A DNA stretch of 64,000 bases from Euonymus europaeus (Eukaryota; Streptophyta; Magnoliopsida; Celastrales; Celastraceae), in the NCBI GenBank assembly GCA_963580455.1, contig OY756960.1:26905238-26969237 (forward strand), read 5' to 3'. Below the pieces are notes generated by a model. The model was not told the origin of the DNA and ran no database searches. It worked only from the letters and a program-made list of their open reading frames with translations. A program made the position numbers and the translations under genes. Within the stretch, counting starts at the first letter, position 1. Every line of letters begins with the position of its first letter. Of the stretch, positions 61,801-64,000 are shown piece by piece.

Positions 61801-62253
61801 CTTTCTTCTGCACAAACGATCGAAACAAAGCTCCAAATGATGTCTCTGAATAATCTTCATATCATCAAACCACATATCCCTCAGCCTATGTACACTAGTA
61901 TCAACTAATGCAGAGATATCAGGCACATCCCTACACACTAAACCGGTAATGAGAGCGAAGTCTGTAATACCAAAAGATGTCATCCTGTTGGCGAATTTAA
62001 ATGTCAATCTGTTTCCAATATCTTCAAAATCAACATCTTGGGATTCAACTTGTCGTAGAAGAAGCTGATGCATTAACTGTCCTGATACAGAGAGCTCACC
62101 TACATCCAGAAAAATGCCGAAGCATGTCTTCCTAAACATCTCGAGTTGATTCTCACTCAAAGAACCTCTTATTTGCCCAATAACATGTGAGATGTTTGAA
62201 AAAATTGTAACCTTCGCAGGAAAATGATCATTCTCCTTAATGAGGTAATCCAT
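58806..62253 (-). CDS. DUF1985-Ulp1 (C48 cysteine protease) protein encoded by the MULE
   Basis: Six exons: 62253-61522, 61294-61151, 61046-59868, 59595-59500, 59409-59030, 58947-58806. They join in frame to 890 aa without a stop. Residues 1-240 match the plant-transposon DUF1985 pattern (FGITDFALITGL, ALIYFLEFVLVA, WLQLVDNLDVFNKFPWG). Residues 300-685 are a low-complexity acidic and Val-rich region with a basic patch (LKRRKT). The C-terminus is a Ulp1/SENP-like protease with His774 (NNKHWVAVEL), Asp791 (VHVYDSL), Gln841 (PRQTGGGDCGMF) and Cys847, a full catalytic set. Ulp1 enzymes cleave SUMO-like conjugates; the target here is unknown. An upstream ATG is less likely because a 3' splice site (TTTTAATGCAG) precedes the chosen start. 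Two introns and the 5' region carry motif arrays. It is intact although the partner transposase is broken. Confidence 0.9.
59641..59840 (-). repeat. MULE motif array 3 (9 copies, intron 3 of the Ulp1 gene)
   Basis: Nine GGCACGACCAGTTAAA-type units, spacing about 20-25 bp, inside the intron between exons 3 and 4. Same orientation as arrays 2, 4 and 5. Confidence 0.93.
61354..61508 (-). repeat. MULE motif array 4 (7 copies, intron 1 of the Ulp1 gene)
   Basis: Seven GGCACGACCA units with GTTAAAAACTAA or TTAAAAGAAATCA fillers, spacing about 20-24 bp, ending just before exon 1. Confidence 0.93.
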
Positions 62254-62302
62254 TGTTTGTAAATCTGCATTAAAAACATAAGGTAAATTATAAGGAAACA
62301 TC

Positions 62303-62735
62303 AGAGGCACGACCAATTAAATTATAAGGCACGACCTGTTAAAATCATGCAAACCAGTTAAACTCACAGGAACGACCAACTAAATTACTGGCACGACCAA
62401 ATAAAAACTGGCACGACCAACTAAATTACTGGCACGACCAAATAAAAACTGGCACGACCAATAAAGCAGACACCTCCTCAGGTACACTCACAGGCACGAC
62501 CAGTCAGATTATAGGCACGACCAAATAAAAACTGGCACGACAAACACATTCACAGGCACGACCAGTCAGAGTATAGGCACGACCAACTAAATTGCAGGAA
62601 CATCATAAAAAATAACATGCAAAACCTCGCCAAAAACATGCACGAACATCTAAAAAGAAACAACAAGAAAAATATATAAGAAAATCAATGAAACGCTGAA
62701 ACGAAGGCACGACCAATTAAACTCTGGCGCGACCA
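62303..62735 (-). repeat. MULE motif array 5 (about 15 copies, 5' region of the Ulp1 gene)
   Basis: About 15 GGCACGACCA-type units, some degenerate (GGAACGACC, GGCGCGACC), spaced 15-40 bp with a gap at 62600-62700. Located upstream of the probable start codon, so in the promoter, 5' UTR or a 5' intron. Confidence 0.9.
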
Positions 62736-63047
62736 ATAATGAAAAACTCTCAACAGTTTATAACAGACACAACAAATTATTCTGGGGCCTCAAACTCACC
62801 TCGTTGGTAGTCGGAAATACTTGCCGATTGCAATCTGGGAGTTCTTCCGCTTTCTAGCCTCCAAAATTTGAAGAGTTTCAACAAAGGTCTTGCAGGTGTC
62901 TTTTGGGTTTTTGTTTCAAATTAAATAAACCAGTGGGAAAAGACGTGTCCTTAGTATAAGGGCATTTCGGTACTTTAACGCATTAAAAAGGTCATAATTG
63001 CTGAAATTTTTGAACAGGATCATTTCTCCAAAAATCTTTATGCATGG

Positions 63048-63069
63048 GGTCATTTCTCCAAAATTTCCC
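63048..63069 (-). repeat. MULE right terminal inverted repeat
   Basis: Inverse of 45255-45275 with one extra base. A second partial copy of the core (ATCATTTCTCCAAAAATC, 63019-63036) lies just inside. Confidence 0.8.
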
Positions 63070-63249
63070 TTCCTCAACCAACCACTGTTTCTTTCTTTGG
63101 CTCCGGGTGAGCTGTACTATTTTACCCATCCCAGGTGTAACTAGTACAGTAGTCAGTAGTACTACCCTCGAAGTCAATATAAATAAAAAAATGAAAATGG
63201 AAAAATAGCACGAAACGTCTGCACGGGGTACCTCAAAGAACATCTAGAT

Positions 63250-64000
63250 ATGCAGGGCGATGAGGCCAGGGTCTTGCTCGGCTTCCCTGCCAATTCCCGC
63301 CCAAGCCCCTCTCAGGTAACTTCTATTCTCAACTAATGGTTCAGTTTTAGGGTTTTGAATCACGATCATACTATTCGATTGGCTGAATTATTGTTAGCTC
63401 CCCCTTCTTTTTAAGTTCTCTGGTTTACTGGAGGTGTTGTTCCGGCATTGGATTGGATTCTACCTTTGATCGCGTGTTTCAAATTTCTGATTATGAATTC
63501 CATGGATTGGCTGCTGTGGTTGATATTATTTCGATCATGGCGATCTTCTTATGTATCTTTTTAGTTTGTGAACTTGAAGTTGAAAGTTCAATTGTGTGTA
63601 ATAAGCTGGTGATGGTGTTGGTTAGGTTAAAGCAGCTTACAGAAAGAAGGTATGGGAGTCTCATCCTGATCTCTTCCCTGTCAATGAGAAGTCTAAAGCT
63701 GAGTCCAAGTTTAAATTGGTAAGCGAAATGAGGCATGCTGTGCTATTCTAAGATGTCTCTGTGTTCTCATTCTGCTCCTGGGACTTTTTCTGTCTTCTCC
63801 TTGACAAGTTTGGATGCTTTGATCTAGTTCGGCATATCAACTAAGCTCTTATGTTAAAAGTTATTCTCTATTCTCTTTTCCTGAAGATACCAATGAAACA
63901 AGAAATAGCTTTGCATCAAGTTTTTCTTATGTTTTTCTGCATGTGTAGTTCCTATACTTCTCATAGTTGTTTAGTGACTAGTGAGCCTGACCTTTGCTCG
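63250..64000 (+). CDS. J-domain (DnaJ-like) protein, 5' end only
   Basis: Exon 1 is 63250-63315 (MQGDEARVLLGFPANSRPS...) and exon 2 is 63626-63718 (VKAAYRKKVWESHPDLFPVN...). They are joined by a GT-AG intron in phase 0, and a good donor follows exon 2. The pieces form the start of a J domain, with helix II VKAAYRKKVWE and the Hsp70-activating HPD tripeptide in SHPDLFP. The gene continues beyond the window. J proteins deliver clients to Hsp70 and stimulate its ATPase; this subclass is not identified. Its ATG is only 181 bp from the MULE end, so the MULE sits in its promoter or 5' UTR. Divergent from the release factor gene. Confidence 0.85.

Larger units (their letters stand above)
45255..63069. 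mobile_element. Mutator-like element (MULE) with transposase and DUF1985-Ulp1 genes, containing a nested gypsy element
   Basis: The left end GGGAATTTTGGAGAAATGAC (from 45255) is matched inversely by the right end GGTCATTTCTCCAAAATTTC (from 63048, ending CCC at 63069), a TIR of about 21-22 bp with one indel. The flanks are TTCCTCCCAA and TTCCTCAACC, an imperfect candidate target duplication (6 of 10 bases). The span is 17.8 kb, or about 8.1 kb without the gypsy insertion. It carries a mudrA-like transposase on the plus strand, a convergent DUF1985-Ulp1 gene on the minus strand, and five clusters of GGCACGACCA motifs. The combination resembles the Arabidopsis Kaonashi and VANDAL MULEs. The transposase is broken, so it is no longer autonomous. 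Confidence 0.88.

Overview
The window is nuclear DNA from a flowering plant, most likely a eudicot. Genes are split by many GT-AG introns, intergenic DNA is AT-rich, and plant families are present: ABCB transporters, a BAHD acyltransferase, an organellar release factor, a J-domain protein, Copia and chromovirus retrotransposons, a MULE, and Stowaway-type MITEs. I cannot name the species. I saw no tRNA, rRNA or CRISPR.

Layout. (1) Positions 1-13,736 and about 23,979-38,072 are paralogous blocks of a tandem segmental duplication. Each carries a 12-exon ABCB gene (minus strand; 611-5891 and 24631-29855) followed by a BAHD acyltransferase. The BAHD is a truncated pseudogene in block A (12984-13736) and an intact two-exon gene in block B (37243-38641). 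Insertions that differ between the blocks (MITEs, a poly(A)-tailed retroposed piece with a 13-bp target duplication, a degenerate transposon) can be dated relative to the duplication because the other block shows the empty site. (2) Between the ABCB genes lies a NIP30-domain (FAM192A/PSME3IP1-like) gene. Its last intron holds a complete Copia element with identical 328-bp LTRs and an open 1328-codon polyprotein. The host gene carries two apparent extra-G problems. A 571-bp solo LTR sits just upstream. (3) 41287-45011 is an 11-exon organellar release factor 1 gene, probably mitochondrial. A J-domain gene begins at 63250 on the other strand.

(4) Between those two divergent genes sits a MULE, 45255-63069, about 8.1 kb once a nested retrotransposon is subtracted. 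It encodes a mudrA-type transposase (plus strand) and, convergently, an intact 890-aa protein with an N-terminal DUF1985-like region and a C-terminal Ulp1/C48 protease domain with all catalytic residues. The transposase is split by a full-length 9,675-bp Ty3/gypsy chromovirus (TSD GTTTC) and also has a nearby frameshift. The MULE's non-coding DNA holds about 65 copies of one short motif, GGCACGACCA, in five clusters, pointing inward from both ends.

This is the candidate unusual system: a transposon-encoded DUF1985-Ulp1 protein together with a dense element-specific motif array. It resembles the motif-guided anti-silencing arrangement known for Arabidopsis VANDAL elements. A second, decayed element at about 30.6-33.0 kb pairs a related-looking protein fragment with a different motif array. 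That would fit protein and motif diverging together, but the functional link is inference.
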